Source of the DNA: Kappaphycus alvarezii
Lineage: Eukaryota > Rhodophyta > Florideophyceae > Gigartinales > Solieriaceae
DNA length: 64,000 bases
Assembly (NCBI GenBank): GCA_002205965.3
Contig: NADL03000590.1
Span: 2,609,001 to 2,673,000, forward strand
Reading direction: 5' to 3'
In this document: in pieces, positions 12,110-24,384 of the stretch
Position numbering within the stretch: position 1 is the first letter of the stretch
Layout of the letters: every line of letters begins with the position of its first letter
Translations under genes and position numbers: made by a program
Notes under the pieces: generated by a model
What the model was told of the DNA's origin: nothing
Database searches by the model: none
The model's input: the letters and a program-made list of their open reading frames with translations, nothing else

Positions 12110-14110
12110 GATGTCAGGAATTTACGAGTGTTCTGTTGTGAGGTATGGATACACGATGCCTCCCAGAACAAGAAAAAATTGGACCCAAGGTCAAAGAGAG
12201 GCATCTTACTAAAGTATATGCCACACCTCTACTATAGAGTCTGGAGCATTGAGGAGAAACGTGTTGTTCATCCACGCCATGTACGTTTCAATGAACAGGT
12301 CTTCCCTGCCCGTGAGTAGACGAGCAGAAACGCATCCCAAGTCTGTAACTCTCTGGAGGAACTGTGTAAACCAGTTGAGCTATCTCAAGAGAGTGAAGCA
12401 ATAAATGAAAGTGCTCCGCACAATGACTCAGAGGACAACTTAGAATAAATAGTCGGTAAGGATGATATCTCGACTGCAACAGCTGCTCCATAGCGTATTA
12501 CTCAGGAAGTGGAGGATGTGTTAACATAACACCTACTGCTCACTGAAGGTGACGATATCGACTCTGATGGGCTATAAAATACTAATCTCCTACTGAAGCA
12601 AGTATAATTGCCAAAAATGATGACTATATACCGAGAAAGATGAGGGAGACAGTGGATAGTACCGACAGTAAGTTATGGAAGGAGGCTATCAGCAAGGAGA
12701 TGAGAAGAATCTGGGATAGAGGGACCTGATCCGTTGAGCATATACCAAGAGGTGCGAAGATTCTCGATACTAAGATGGTATTTCACCTAAAGATAAGCTC
12801 ATAGGACAGTTGATTAGCACAAAGCGAGGCTTGTGGTGCAAGGGTTTCAGAAGGGGCTACTTGATGACGTTTATGCACCAGTAGTTGAATTTTTACCGTG
12901 CGCCTTTCGCCGGCTTGCCTTACACTCGGATGCGTCGTGTACCATCTAGACGTGAAGAACGTTTTCCTTCACGGGAGACTGGAAACGAATACGATCATAT
13001 TTTTGAAGCCACCTCAGGTATAACTATGGATCTAAGGCCTGGAAGGGGTTTAAAGTTGATAAAAGCCCTTTATGGGTTATATAAAGCGCTAAGATCTGGT
13101 TGAAACTGTTTAAAGACAGTGTGCTGTCTGTCGAACTTAAACAATTCCGAGGTGATGATGGTTTCTTTTGAGCTTTGTTTGAGGACAATGATGTATGGCT
13201 GCTCGTTTACATGGATGAAATACTGGTGATGAGTCGAATTTACCATTCAGTATACATTGTGAAACGAATGACAAGCTCAAAGTTCGAGGGTAATGAACTC
13301 GTTACTGTTAAATATTTCCTGAATGTTGAGTTCATCTGGCATGTGAATGGATTGTGTTTGCGTTAGCCGCACTATATCCATGTGTTATTGGAACTGTTTG
13401 GAATGGACAACCGTCGGAGTGCGGATAAAACAGTGCTTCCTCTACACAATGTGTTGAGAGAGGATTCGGTTGCCCTCAGGAGCAATTTGAAGACCAAGTA
13501 CCAGATGGAAACCGGTGGGCTGCTGTACTTTGCAACTCGCACTAGACATGACATCAGTGAGGCAGTAGGACTGCTTGAGATGAAGTAGAGCCGGCCAACT
13601 GTTGGAGACTGCGACAGACTTGAATAAGTTTTCAAGTATTTAAGGGGGCCAGAGAAGTGGGACTACACATGGAACTTGGTGAAGGAACCACAGTACCAGT
13701 CATTACTTGCTACAGTGATGTGGATGTGGCAGAATGCAAGAGAAAAGGCGTTCCATGAGTGGAACTGTGATTACTATAAACTGCGTCCCGGTCACACGAA
13801 AGTTAAAGAAAAAAGCGGGAATTGCACTGTGAGACGGAATAAATCGCCCTCTCCGATTGTGGGAAGCTTGTTAAAGGTGTGCATGTGGTGATGTCTGGTC
13901 TATCCTTGCTCGGATCTACCCCGATATTTGTTGTCGAGGATAATTCCGCTTCCATCAAGTGGTCGAGATCGGAAAACATACCAAAGCATGTTGAAATTCG
14001 ATAGAAATACTGCAAGTTCCGATTTTTAGTCCGCAAACCATATTTTAGATGACTAATTTGTTTTCCAAAATATGAATTCAATCTATTACTTTACATCTGA
14101 GGAATTCAGG
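12110..14110 (+). pseudogene. Ty1/copia polyprotein relic (integrase end, RT, RNase H)
   Basis: Copia polyproteins run integrase, reverse transcriptase, RNase H. The stretch at 12128-12319 matches the end of the integrase: KKLDPRSKRGILLKY, then YRVWSIEEKRVVHPRHV. At 12640-12790 the RT start is seen as LWKEAISKEMRRIWDRG and KMVFHLK. Near 12950 comes HLDVKNVFLHGRLE, in a frame different from the neighbouring open frame. Then ALYGLYKAL occurs at 13060, followed by the catalytic loop LLVYMDEILVMS at 13208. TGGLLYFATRTRHDISEAVG at about 13513 is the RT/RNase H junction. RNase H pieces follow to about 14080. Stops and shifts break it repeatedly. The usual second catalytic Asp of the YxDD loop is GAA (Glu) at 13217. 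No LTR pair was found by eye. Confidence 0.85.
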
Positions 14111-15529
14111 TAAGTGGAGGGATCATGTCAGATATGCCACATACTTGACGTTAACTTCGTAAATGGAGTCTATTTTAGTCAAATAATATTCATTTTGAGT
14201 CTTTGACAGCAACGCTTGAACAGGAACAAAGTGATTTAACATGCATGATTTGGCAATTTTTGGATTTTTTTTGAGTACGCAATATACAGATCTCTGTGAG
14301 CCGTATTCAGTAAATGATGTCCTTTAAAGCAACTTAACCGTTTGGGAAAATGATGAAAGCCTCATTTCATTTCGCCCCTATAATCTTTGAGCACCGAATC
14401 AAGTGGGTGCGAGACTGACAACTCTAGAATACATGTCAATGGAGCTCAGTCTTCTTATTAGACCAAAGAAAAATACGTACGGCTCAAATAGATTTAAGTA
14501 CTATTAGAATTCTGTACATAAGAAGGGAAAATTCTATCGCACCTCAAGAACAAAGTTGGTGGAGTCATGTTCTGGGCTTCATTTTCAAAACGTAGGAAGA
14601 CAGAATTGTTGTTTCTTAGTGAAAAACAGGACTCTGTTAACTATATACAAACATTAAAAGGGTTTCCACTCCCTTTTCAAAAAGAGAGTCATTTTGAGGG
14701 CTGAATAAATCGGCAGGATCGCTTTAATTCATACTTCGAAAGTTACGGTGGGCTGGTCTGCGGGAACATAATTGCGAGTAAGCACTGACAAGCGCACAGT
14801 AGTGATAATTACACTAATGAATTATTCGAAACTACAGCGCGTAGTATTGATGCGACTGAATGGAAGTTTCAGACAATTAAGGAACTTTGCGGCAAGGTGA
14901 AGGGGGAAGGGGATAAAAATACAGTTCAGGAGCTCCACAGTCTCGTAAGATCTAGTTGAAGAGACTTTACCGATTTGTTAGATGCTCAAAGTCGTAGTTT
15001 TGACTCCTGTAGAAGTCGAATAATTGCTATTACCCTTCCAGAAAGGCTAATTTTTGGCCAGCTGTTTAATTTTGCCCACCAAAATAGTTTTCTACCGTCA
15101 ATATGTGAGAAAAGACCGCCTCACCCTGCATTCCCAAACCAAACTTCACCAATAACAATACCATTAAAGCATAGTCCTGGGCAATTTCGATGCCAGCATG
15201 CGGCCTAGTCTATCGATACATATGATTGCCCCGACGAAACCTGCCCTAGTTTTGCCTGTCTCCATTTCAAAGAACATACCCCCTCAAAATGCCACAGAAA
15301 ATGCACAGAAAGACCATAAACAGGTCGGAGTCCATCCAAAGACGATTGGAAAGGTCCACAAAACGAAAAACAAACAGTAAAGCTGCTTCACATTCGGACA
15401 AAGCGAAATTTGAGCATGGGAAATCGCAAAATTGCAGAGCTCACCTCTGTTCCGCGTAGTGTTGTCGATGAGCTGACAAAATGCATACAAGATAGGAACC
15501 AAAGCGCCCATTGACGCCCTAACAAGCCC
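14111..15529. other. Unassigned stretch with possible Gag-like fragment
   Basis: Around 14820-15010 the plus strand reads an acidic/basic stretch (EWKFQTIKELCGKVKGE) that resembles a retrotransposon Gag helix in composition only. One stop (TAG at 14957-14959) separates it from a 77-residue open frame. Nothing else is recognised. It may belong to a retroelement inserted next to the copia relic. Confidence 0.2.
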
Positions 15530-17300
15530 AGATACAAAACCAGGGAGACCGAACTGTGCTCTTCGAAGAAGAAGAGAACATTATGGTGAGAAGGTTACAG
15601 TTCGTGTCTGCAAATGGAGCTGCAATTGGCTACGAGGGACTGAAGTATATGATGGCAAAAGTTGATTCAGACGGTCGAAAGGGATTTGCCAAGGGCGTCC
15701 CAAGCAACAAGACTATTCGATTCTTTCGTGCGCATCACAGAGAGCTCAATTTCAGGGCTCAAGAAAACAAAGAGATATAGAAGCTCGCTGCAGAAAGCGA
15801 GCTCCATGTCAAACCATTTTTTGAAATGATTTCAGATCTGGAGAATATGAACCCCGGGCTGCTTTCTAACCCACATGGGATATTGAATTTGGATGAAACA
15901 GCCGTGGAAGTCACATACGGCAAGAAAGAAAAAGTGTTCAGTTCTACTTCCACTCACCATGGCGGATCCCGCAAATGAAAAAAAACCTATGCCTCACAGA
16001 AGCATATTAATGCCGTAGTTTGCATATCTGAAAGTGAAATCAAAACCCCCATTTTTTATTGTGAAAGGGAAGCGAATAAACGAGCAATGGTTTGACCCAA
16101 TTGATGGGTTACTTCCCAATGGTAAGCTGCGTCCGGTATTTGCGCCAAGTTCTCCCTTTCAGTATGGTTCCCTGGAAACAGCGCGTTTGTGTTAAGGTTA
16201 GCGAGGAGGAATCTATGGAGATGGGCATTCTGGAGTCCGCGGTCAAGCATATTAGCACAACCATACGAGAGAAGGTAGTGAATTCATCCGTGCTCCTGAC
16301 GTTGGACGGGCACGCCTCAAGAAATGGTGTGGATTGGTGGAAGAATGTTGTCGTCAAAATATTATCACCGTCATTGCACACGGTAACACCTCCCATTTTC
16401 TTCAACCTTGTGACCAGGATGTTAACGCCAAGTTTAAGAGAGCTGGTAGAGAGCTGCGAGATTGCTTCCTTCTCCATGGTGACTTTCATAACCGAAAAGT
16501 TAACTTTAACTTGGCGTGCGGTGTCTATGGGTTTGAGCAAGTATAGGCTTCCGACATAACAAACAGCTTTGCAAAGACCGGACTATTTCCCTTTCAACTT
16601 GACTTTGGGCGAAAGTTCCGTCAAAATATCGACACGTTGGAGAAAGAGGCATCTAAAAGAGTTTGGCGCACCAAAGGGCTCACTGTCTGTTCCCATCTTA
16701 TTCCGGCTATGCTTCGGCAATCAGATAAAATTACGTTCCAACAACTGAAGTGAATAATTGAGAACGCTGATGGACCATCAAGCGCCATCCAAGAGGTATT
16801 TGTCTTACTCAAAAACGCAAAAACAGTTAGAGACATTGTAATGGGTTCTAAATCGACCAACCCGGGGTCTACAGCTACAAACAAGAACATTCCGAGATGT
16901 TTTTACAATCTTGGAGCACCTGCGGATTGCGTTACTCTGAATTAGAACTTTGACAAATTGAAAAGGTAAGAGCAAGCCCAAAGGGTAGAACAAGAACGGA
17001 GAACAGCAGAAAAGGCTCGGAAAGAACAAATAAGGGCCCAAAAAAAGACTGAAGCCATAAAAAACCGTGCTTAAACGGAATTTTGGTGAGAGGCCAGGCG
17101 CGAAAAGAAAGCGCTAAATTACTTGTATAGCAACATAATGAGGCTAGGAGGAAAGAGAGAGCTGCAAAAGCAGAGCAAAAGAAGTTCGATCGAGTTCTGA
17201 CCGCGAGATTGGTGCAGGACCCTTTGGTAATGTATCGGGTGGGGGACTTAGTGAAGGCTCCGGATCCAACTCGAGATGCGCAATGAAGGGCTTGGATGCT
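15530..17300 (+). pseudogene. pogo/Tigger-type DDE transposase relic
   Basis: Pogo-type transposases pair a CENP-B-like helix-turn-helix DNA-binding region with a DDE/DDD core. Here an HTH-like region (15556-15780) ends HHRELNFRAQENKE. GILNLDETAVE holds the first Asp at 15892-15894. LLTLDGHAS holds the second at 16305-16307. NTSHFLQPCDQDVNAKFKRA holds the third at 16412-16414, about 35 residues further on, as expected for the family. SFAKTGLFPFN follows near 16565. The tail (16950-17170) is Lys/Arg/Glu/Gln-rich and probably coiled coil. The three Asp codons lie in three different frames, and stops are present, so the copy is dead. Confidence 0.8.
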
Positions 17301-18509
17301 CGACGTGTGGCAGCTAGTGCTGTGATCGAGGTTCTGAACAAGTCAATGGTAGGGAAGTAGGTGTTTGTCCAGGAATTGGTAGCCAAAATTAGGCCTTCTT
17401 TCTCCCATTTTGGTTGTAGCGTCGACGATCAGAAAAATAAAGGATATCAGTATTCAGTAGTCAATTGTTTGAGAAATCAGTGTGTATTAAGACCTTTGTT
17501 CACCGCTGAGTCCGTTGATGTGTTCTCAGTTGAATTTGAGTAATTTTTCGCTGTTTATCTTTTAAATTGCGTTAGGTGGCCAAAAAATATCCTTTCTGGA
17601 AGGGTAATCAGACTAACTGGGACTTTTGTTTCATTTGAAGCATATATATTTCGCCTTCTTTGGTAGCTGATTTCCGATAATATATTTTTCCATATATGCC
17701 ATTAAGTATCAACCTAAAACTTTGCGAACATGCATTGCCTCCCTTAAAACTACAATAAGGAAGACGGGGAAGAGAAATGCGCTGACTAGAACATTAACAA
17801 ACACGGAAAGACTAAGAAGACTCAAAGAGGTGAATGCATGACTAGCGTCGTCCCCATTGGCTTTTTCTCTCTCACAAAGGACCCAAACAATGATCCTTTT
17901 ATGCTCCGGATGACTCCGCACTCACCAGCCACTACGGTAACTACGGGGGAACGTTTGGGTGTTTTACTCTTGGAAGATATATCCGATCTATCCCATGGTT
18001 TTCCAGACAACCACAATGGACTCAAAAAGGGTATACCGACACAGTAATGGGGAAGGAACTACGCTCCCTAAAATGCTACCTTCAGGCCAGCCATCAAGCA
18101 GGCCGCATTGGACATGACGGCTGCTGCAGCGTGCCTTTGCATCAAAACCCCCGAACCTTTCCGTACGTCTCCAGTGACCTCACAGCCACGTTCCTTGCCA
18201 CGTCATTTAGCACCGCACATGCATCCGGGTGCCAACCTCCAAGAGTGGAGATTGGCACAGGCACGAGCCTACCTCTGTAATTACCTCGGACACCAAGGCG
18301 TTTCTAAACAAAACTATCTCATTCGGTATACTTCGCATCGTAAATAACAGTATTCTGCAGTTTCTCGTTTCATTTCGTCACAGACTCACACAGGCATGTC
18401 CCCCTAGCTAGTCTTTCGAAAATAGCCGTCCTGCATCCCTAATCAGTAAAGCATCCAATTTCTCCCCCCTTTCGTTACATTTTCTCACCGTGTTGCCAAA
18501 GATTCGAGT

Positions 18510-19010
18510 ACTGTACTGTACAGTACGTATGTAAAATTCGCAGACTTATGGGATACGGTAAATGCATACGGTAAGGATACTATAGTCTTAATTGTGCTGT
18601 AATGCGCATTACAGTAATTGTTGACTAGCGTACAGTACTGTGTATCCTGCAGCGGACACCCGTTTTACTCATGCCATAAAGTTACAACGTACTTAGCAGT
18701 ACGTACAGTATGTACAGTACATCACATGCAGTATTACAGTATCCGAAACTATACAGTACGTACAGTACTGTACAGCAGTGTTCAAGAAAACTACTGTACG
18801 TACAGTACTACCGTATTGAATGCAACCCAGGAGAGGGTTCACTCTTTCGCTATTCTACAATACTGTAATTTTTTTATATGTTCTGGAACTTTATACGTTT
18901 TGTATGTCAAGGTGCATGTGAGAAACTTTACTTCATGCGGAATTGCGAAGGTAATGTTGCCATATAATGTACTGTACAGTACTGTACTGCACTGCTGCAG
19001 ACGTACAGGG
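18510..19010. repeat. Dense TACAG/CTGTA palindromic pentamer array
   Basis: Runs such as GTACTGTACTGTACAGTACG (18509-18528) and CGTACAGTACTGTACAGCAG (18758-18777) alternate the pentamer TACAG with its complement and make short palindromes. It is irregular, with no fixed spacer, so it is not a CRISPR-type array. Confidence 0.65.
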
Positions 19011-19317
19011 ATGACTACCACAGGACGGTAGAAAAGACTACAGTATTCAACGCATTCAACACGTAGTGGTTGCTGTTTAGTACGGTTCAAAAATAGCGAC
19101 CCGAACAAACGAGTGGCGGTCAAGAAAGAGATGACATTTACTAATTACGTCTCTAGCTAGCTCTAGAGAGGGTAGATGACTTTCAAGTCCGTTTCGGACC
19201 TGCAAAGGTTACCATCGTTATGGTAGCGGTCCCAGAATGACACTGAATACACAGCCGTGAGATCTTGGGACCTTTGAACCTGGCCATTTGTGCTGTACAT
19301 TTGCATGTACTCGAACC

Positions 19318-19950
19318 TGCACAGTACTGTTCTGCACAGCAGTAGCGTACTGTACAATGACTGGCATGGCGGTCGAATCGTTGAATTATTATACTGTACT
19401 GTACGTGCTGTACGCAGTGAAGGACGGCATTCAAGTAGTCGAAGGGTGGCCTCCAACTAGCGTAAGCGGGCACCTGAACATAGATCTCGCCACATCTGCA
19501 AGGAGCCGAGTGTTTAAATAGCTTCTTTCACCTGTATTGCTGCTTGAGCAGCTGCGCATGAATGAGGGAAGGTCATGTCTCACTGTAGTTGTTCCACGGG
19601 AGAAGAGAAATCTTTTTCCCAAGATTCTCATCATCATCATGTGCCGAATTGTGGCATGTAGCACACTGTATCGGAGGAAAGCTTGAAGTGGTCTCATGAA
19701 TGAGATGTTCGGCTGTGTAGGTATCGGTACAGTACTGTATAAAAGGTTTTTGCAGGCCGGGGAGGGAAGCATTGGAATCCGAAGTTGCCAGAAAATCTCA
19801 AAATCTGAAATATGCCAAATAATGGCTTTATGATTAGTAATTTGTACAGTCCAGTATGGATAATGTGTACAGTGTACAGTACAGTATGGATCTCAGTCAT
19901 TGTCGCGAGCAGGGTTAACGTTTTAATTACAAGCGGTGCAGTACAGTATT
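19318..19950. repeat. TACAG/CTGTA repeats, second cluster
   Basis: Further clusters occur at about 19318-19412, 19726-19741 and 19843-19945, including ACTGTACTGTACGTGCTGTA and GTGTACAGTGTACAGTACAG. They have the same motif and irregular arrangement as the array at 18.5-19.0 kb. Confidence 0.55.
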
Positions 19951-20543
19951 CCCGGAGTTTTTTCCGCTTAGAGGCATTTTCCACCGATGATACTCCTTTG
20001 CTTTCTATTCAATCGAGGCTGAATCATAGGGTGTTCATTTAGGTCAAAAATGATGAACCAACCAGCAATCGAATTTGGGTATAATTATTGTACCCAAAAT
20101 AGTACGGTACAACAAAAGAGAACGGCGCTACTGGGTGGACAGGATATAGCGGCTGGGGCTACTTGAAATTATTCGGTCGAAACGAAAACCCCTATCGGAC
20201 CTTTATGTGTAAAATATGGAATTTTTTTTTAAATGAGATTTGTTTTCAAATTTACCTATCGAAATGGTCCGGAATGCTACCACTTGTGGAGTGAGTGCCT
20301 TTTCTTGACACCCCAGTTACAACCGCTACTGAAAATTTACCAGCCAATGTTTGACCAGCGATAATTTCATTTTTTCGTCAACTTTTTATTGTGCCCCTCT
20401 CACTCTGATTCCTTCCGAAATATTACTACCCGCCCTCCCGGCCCTTTTCGGTTCAACAACCGCCCCACCGCACCGCGCCCTTCCTCATCCGTCATCGTCC
20501 TCTTTTCTAAATCGATCTCTACCCAAACAACTCCCCATGCGCT

Positions 20544-23500
20544 ATGGAACCCCCCATCCAATTATCCTCTATCGCTTCCAACTCAGCCAAATCAGCATAC
20601 CAAGAACTAGTCGCCCTTCTTCACACCCTTCGCAGGAGCGTAAGTTTCCCGCCCATTCCAACCCGACACATTTCCCCCCTTTTTTTCTTACATCCCTCCC
20701 ATGTCTGCCGTCCTTGCTCGCTTCTCACGTGCTAACTCTCCTACTCTTTGTTATCACTCGCCTCGCACGTACAGGATGACCCTACACGCAAAAAACTCCT
20801 ACTTCATTTCGCCGTTCGCGTTCGCCATCGCCTTGCCAGACTTCTCGTCCTTACCCGATGGACTCGTCAATATGGTCAGCTTACTAACCGCACCCTAGAA
20901 ACGGAAGAAATCTCCTGCAACACCATCGATGGTCTTGAGGACGTCGCGGATGCCCTCTGGGATGCTCATCATGCTCTCTCCACCGCTGTAACCGCTCGTC
21001 CTGCCGTCGCTAGCGCCGTTGATGTTCTCACAGCCGGATCACTTACTCGTTTGCCTCGCGTTTTGCCCTCCGCCGCTCATGATAAGCAAAAAACAGTCCT
21101 TGCAACGGAGGTTAGTGAGGTTACCCAAGAACCTAGCTCGCCTTATGCTGTGCTTCAGGGTCTGAGTAGCAAGAGTGGTGCGGATTTTGCGTCCATTACG
21201 GAAAGATTGGGTATTGCTACGAGGAATTGTGTCAGAGAATCTCAATTGAATTGCGGAAACTTGCAGGTGCTGCAGTGGAGGTCTGGGCCGTCGGACGTTT
21301 GTGTTCGCGTCGGTGTCAACAAGTTGTGGCATGCGGACGTTAGCTTGGACAGTTTGGACCCAGATAGTGCACTGCTTAGGGTCCATTCTATACATGTCGG
21401 CATTCGCAACGATGTTGATGTCGACAGTCTTGATCATCATGGCCCGACCCCACAGCCTGTATATGCTCAAGACGCCGAGTTGAGGAGGGCTGCTGATGAT
21501 CGTATGCATGCTGCCCTGTTGCCGCTCGCTCTCTTGCAAAAGGCGTGCCGTTCAATGCAACGTGCGCAATGTTGTTTGCCTTGAGAGACATGATGATGGA
21601 TGACGTCTGTGCGCCGTTGGCAATGGATAACCTGAGGATGCAAGCCCAGGCCCTTAGCGAAGGGCAATGGAAAGGTTCTATGCATGTGGATGGAGCGAAG
21701 CCAGAGACGGCCCGCTCGGAGCCACTTGTCATTCGGTATTGGTTGGAGCATCGACAGCCGGCGGTCGTGAGCATTTCAGAGGCAATGGCTGTTTCCCAAG
21801 CTTCGAAGCAAGGGGCGGGCGGATCAGAGGAAGAAAGCGGTCCACTAGAACGAATGGGGGAGGCGACCCTGGAACGAAAGACGGAATGCGTTACTTGCAC
21901 GCATAAGCCAGCGTTACCAAGTGCTGTCGAGCTGGGAGAGTCGCACTCGGGGTTTGAACTGAAGATGGACGGGTTGAACCTCGAAAACTTGATTTTGGCG
22001 TGCATACGACTAAGAAGTCGTGCTCGTTTGAATGCAATGTCTGAGTCTTTTTTAAGGAAACAACGAAGCTTGCGAATTCATCCCTCGTGTGTTGAGCTCT
22101 CGCAACCGCAAAAATCGGGTCAGGCGGGAGAAAACCAAAAGCCGGTCGTTCACCAAGACGTACTTTTTGTTCACTTAGCTGAGAATGGCCAGGCTGGTAT
22201 GCAGCTGAGGATATTTGCCATGACCGGCGGAGTACGTGTTAGGCCGTATGGAGCTGCGGCGTTAGAATTGCATGTACCGCGGTTTAAGGATTCTGGTTTG
22301 TGGAAAGGAGCGAAGCATTTTGCAACTGCGACTCAAGAAATGGATGCTGTCTGGCGGCATTCGAAACTGTCCGCGCTCGAGTCAAGCTTAACGCATCGGC
22401 CCGATCCGTGTGCGCCTTGGATATAGGGGTCTCGAACACTTTACCTCCAGGCACTGCATCAGTTGCAGCTACTGCTTCTCCGGATCGCGCAGCGAGCCAA
22501 CTCGTACCCCCGTTTGCCCTCTCGAGCGTAGGGCACCAAGGCGATTCCTCACTCTATCCCCGCCACCACCTGCGAAGACCATCATTAGTGGCATATACGG
22601 GAACGGCAGCGGGTCCGAATATCCCAGAACACGCACAGCAGGAGCCAGGGGCTTGGATCGCGGGGGGACAGCAAAACGTCCGAGGTTGACCTACGCAACT
22701 ACGAGTGATGCTCTCGTATTCATACAAGAGAGCTCCTTCGCAGGTGAAGACTGGCAAGTCGACCCTCGGACCCAAGGAAGTGCAAACGATCGCCAAACTT
22801 CAAAACTTTCCCAAGGGAACGAAACCGACTTGGTCGATCGTTACAACGGCACCGCCGCCGCCGCAGCTGCGTGGGCTGTTACGCGTGATGTCGTAGAGCG
22901 GCGATTGAGGAGGGATTCGTTGCTAAGGGCGTTTGTCGCCGCAAATGTGGCATCTGCAGCCCAAATGCATCACCTTAAAGCTAGTGAGGATGGGGATCTG
23001 CATCTGGAGTCCGCCTCGCGGGTACTGCTGAAAGTGAAGTGTGAGCCTCTACCTGTCCGTCGAGCTGAGCTGCTTCTAAGGGGCTACGACTCGTGGCAAG
23101 TTCGACTTTCACTTCTTCCCCAATATTTGATAGCACTGATCCACTGAATGGATCGGACCAGTCTGCTGTTAATTCCCGAGGAGACGGAAACCTCTGGTCG
23201 GTGGGAGTTGCGTGCATTGGCTCGCAGCTTACTTTCACATATCCATCTGCGAACGCGGCATCTGTGCGCAGCTTTTTTCGCGACTTGACTCGTGCAAGAA
23301 CTGCGGCTGCCCTGGCTAGAGGTGTTCCGCCGTCACCGTTTTATCGCGTTCTTAGAAGATCTCCGGTGCGGATTGTGGTTGGTATTGGACCGTATAAACG
23401 CTCTTTACCCGTGGCGAGCAATTCACAGCAAACCGTTGTGACGGAAGAACAGCCGCCGCCAAAACCTTTATACACCGCTACAGTCGAGTACGTGTATTCA

Positions 23501-24133
23501 AAGGGAAATAGTGGCGGCTTTAGTCTGTCATTTTCGCCTTCAAAGCAAACCATGGAGCAGCTCGCGCCGCTGATTGAGGAGGCGTTAGATGCATCTGGGG
23601 GTCAAGTTGGGGGAATTCTCGCAGGTCTTCTGGAGCGAGCCTGTCCATTGGCAGCTGCGGCCGAAAGTGCAGTTCGTGAGCGAGGAAATGGGAAAATCCG
23701 CTTCGTCACTGCCCTTCGGGTACGTGCAGTATTTGCCGGTTGGCAGGAGAACGTCAAGGTAGAAAAAATGCGGGGTCAGTCCCATGGGGGAACTGGACAT
23801 ATCTCGGGAGGACACGTTGTCCATGCTGTGGATGTTGACGCTCGGGGTAGCAGCGGAATGGTTACCGTAATTGATGTCGGGCGTGCAACCGCAGTCATGA
23901 TACAGCAAGGCCTGGCACCCCGTCCTGGTTCGTCGGGGCTTGGAGGGCCGCACAGGAGAAGCGAGTTTGTTCCGATAAGGAAGTGGGACGACATAGTCGC
24001 CGCACTGACTCAGCAGGGGTATGCAGAGACGCAAAGGGCTGGTTCGACTGTTTTGTTGCGAATGGAGGCACTGGAGCAGTTTTTGTTGGATCTTGTCACC
24101 TCTGCCAGTTCAACCGAGAACAAGAGACAATAG
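20544..24133 (+). CDS. MED14: Mediator complex subunit 14, interrupted by four single-base frame breaks
   Basis: MED14 is the backbone subunit of nuclear Mediator, linking head, middle and tail modules to couple transcription factors to RNA polymerase II. Exon 1 (20544-20639, 32 codons) begins MEPPIQLSSIA. A 135-bp intron (20640-20774) joins in phase 0 to a family-diagnostic N-terminal region: RKKLLLHFAVRVRHRLARLL, then VLTRWTRQYGQL, then ALWDAHHAL and SAVDVLTAGSLTRLPRVL. A WQVRL block occurs near 23091 and the C-terminal part runs to the stop at 24131. The product would be about 1,150 residues, short for animals or plants but plausible for a protist. The frame is broken at the A4 run 21538-21541, somewhere in 22310-22390, at the G6 run 22662-22667 and at the C4 run 23118-23121. 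Each behaves as one missing base. It is either mis-sequenced or a pseudogene. It converges with ZUP1. Confidence 0.85.
20640..20774 (+). other. MED14: MED14 intron 1
   Basis: The 5' border is GTAAGT and the 3' border TACAG. Removing 135 bases joins the exon ending CGCAGGAGC to the exon starting GATGACCCT in phase 0. It also restores the MED14 N-terminal helix directly before RKKLLL. Confidence 0.85.
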
Positions 24134-24178
24134 CAATCTTTACAATCCTTTACACAGAGGGAAGTACATAGTGTACAA

Positions 24179-24184
24179 AATAAA
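24179..24184 (+). promoter_or_regulatory. Possible polyadenylation signal of MED14
   Basis: AATAAA lies about 45 bases after the MED14 stop, between the two convergent genes. The hexamer is common by chance in AT-rich DNA, so this is a suggestion only. Confidence 0.35.
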
Positions 24185-24384
24185 CCGAGGAACTTCTTAC
24201 TGCACTAAACGCGTGACTTTCACACTGGGGCCGAACGATATCTCCAACAATAATATTTGAGGAAAACTCTACGGCCCCAAAATACCTCCTTAAGTGTGAA
24301 TTCCTTGATCAACCATGTCAGATACACAACAAAGCCTGCCCGCGATTGACCAAATCGGAATACCACGAAAGAAACCGTCCTTGA

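Larger units (their letters stand above)
17310..20543. other. Non-coding stretch upstream of MED14, rich in TACAG repeats
   Basis: Short open frames at 17838-18347 carry no motif I recognise. From about 18510 to 19895 the sequence is dense in the TACAG/CTGTA pentamer. The last 200 bases before the MED14 start are C/T-rich, as often seen ahead of protist genes, but I cannot name a promoter element. Confidence 0.4.

Noticed and set aside
18510-19010. CRISPR-like array
   Set aside because: The repeats are 5-mers without constant spacers or length, and the window is eukaryotic.
20351-20779. 142-residue ORF ahead of MED14
   Set aside because: It covers the C/T-rich leader and intron in a different frame from the MED14 exons and reads as Pro/Ser/Thr low complexity.
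21039-21539. 166-residue minus-strand ORF over MED14
   Set aside because: Antisense shadow. The plus-strand frame carries the MED14 motifs.
21538-21541. Programmed -1 ribosomal frameshift in MED14
   Set aside because: The site is not a canonical X XXY YYZ heptamer, no downstream pseudoknot is evident, and four such events in one host gene are unlikely. It is kept only as an outside possibility.
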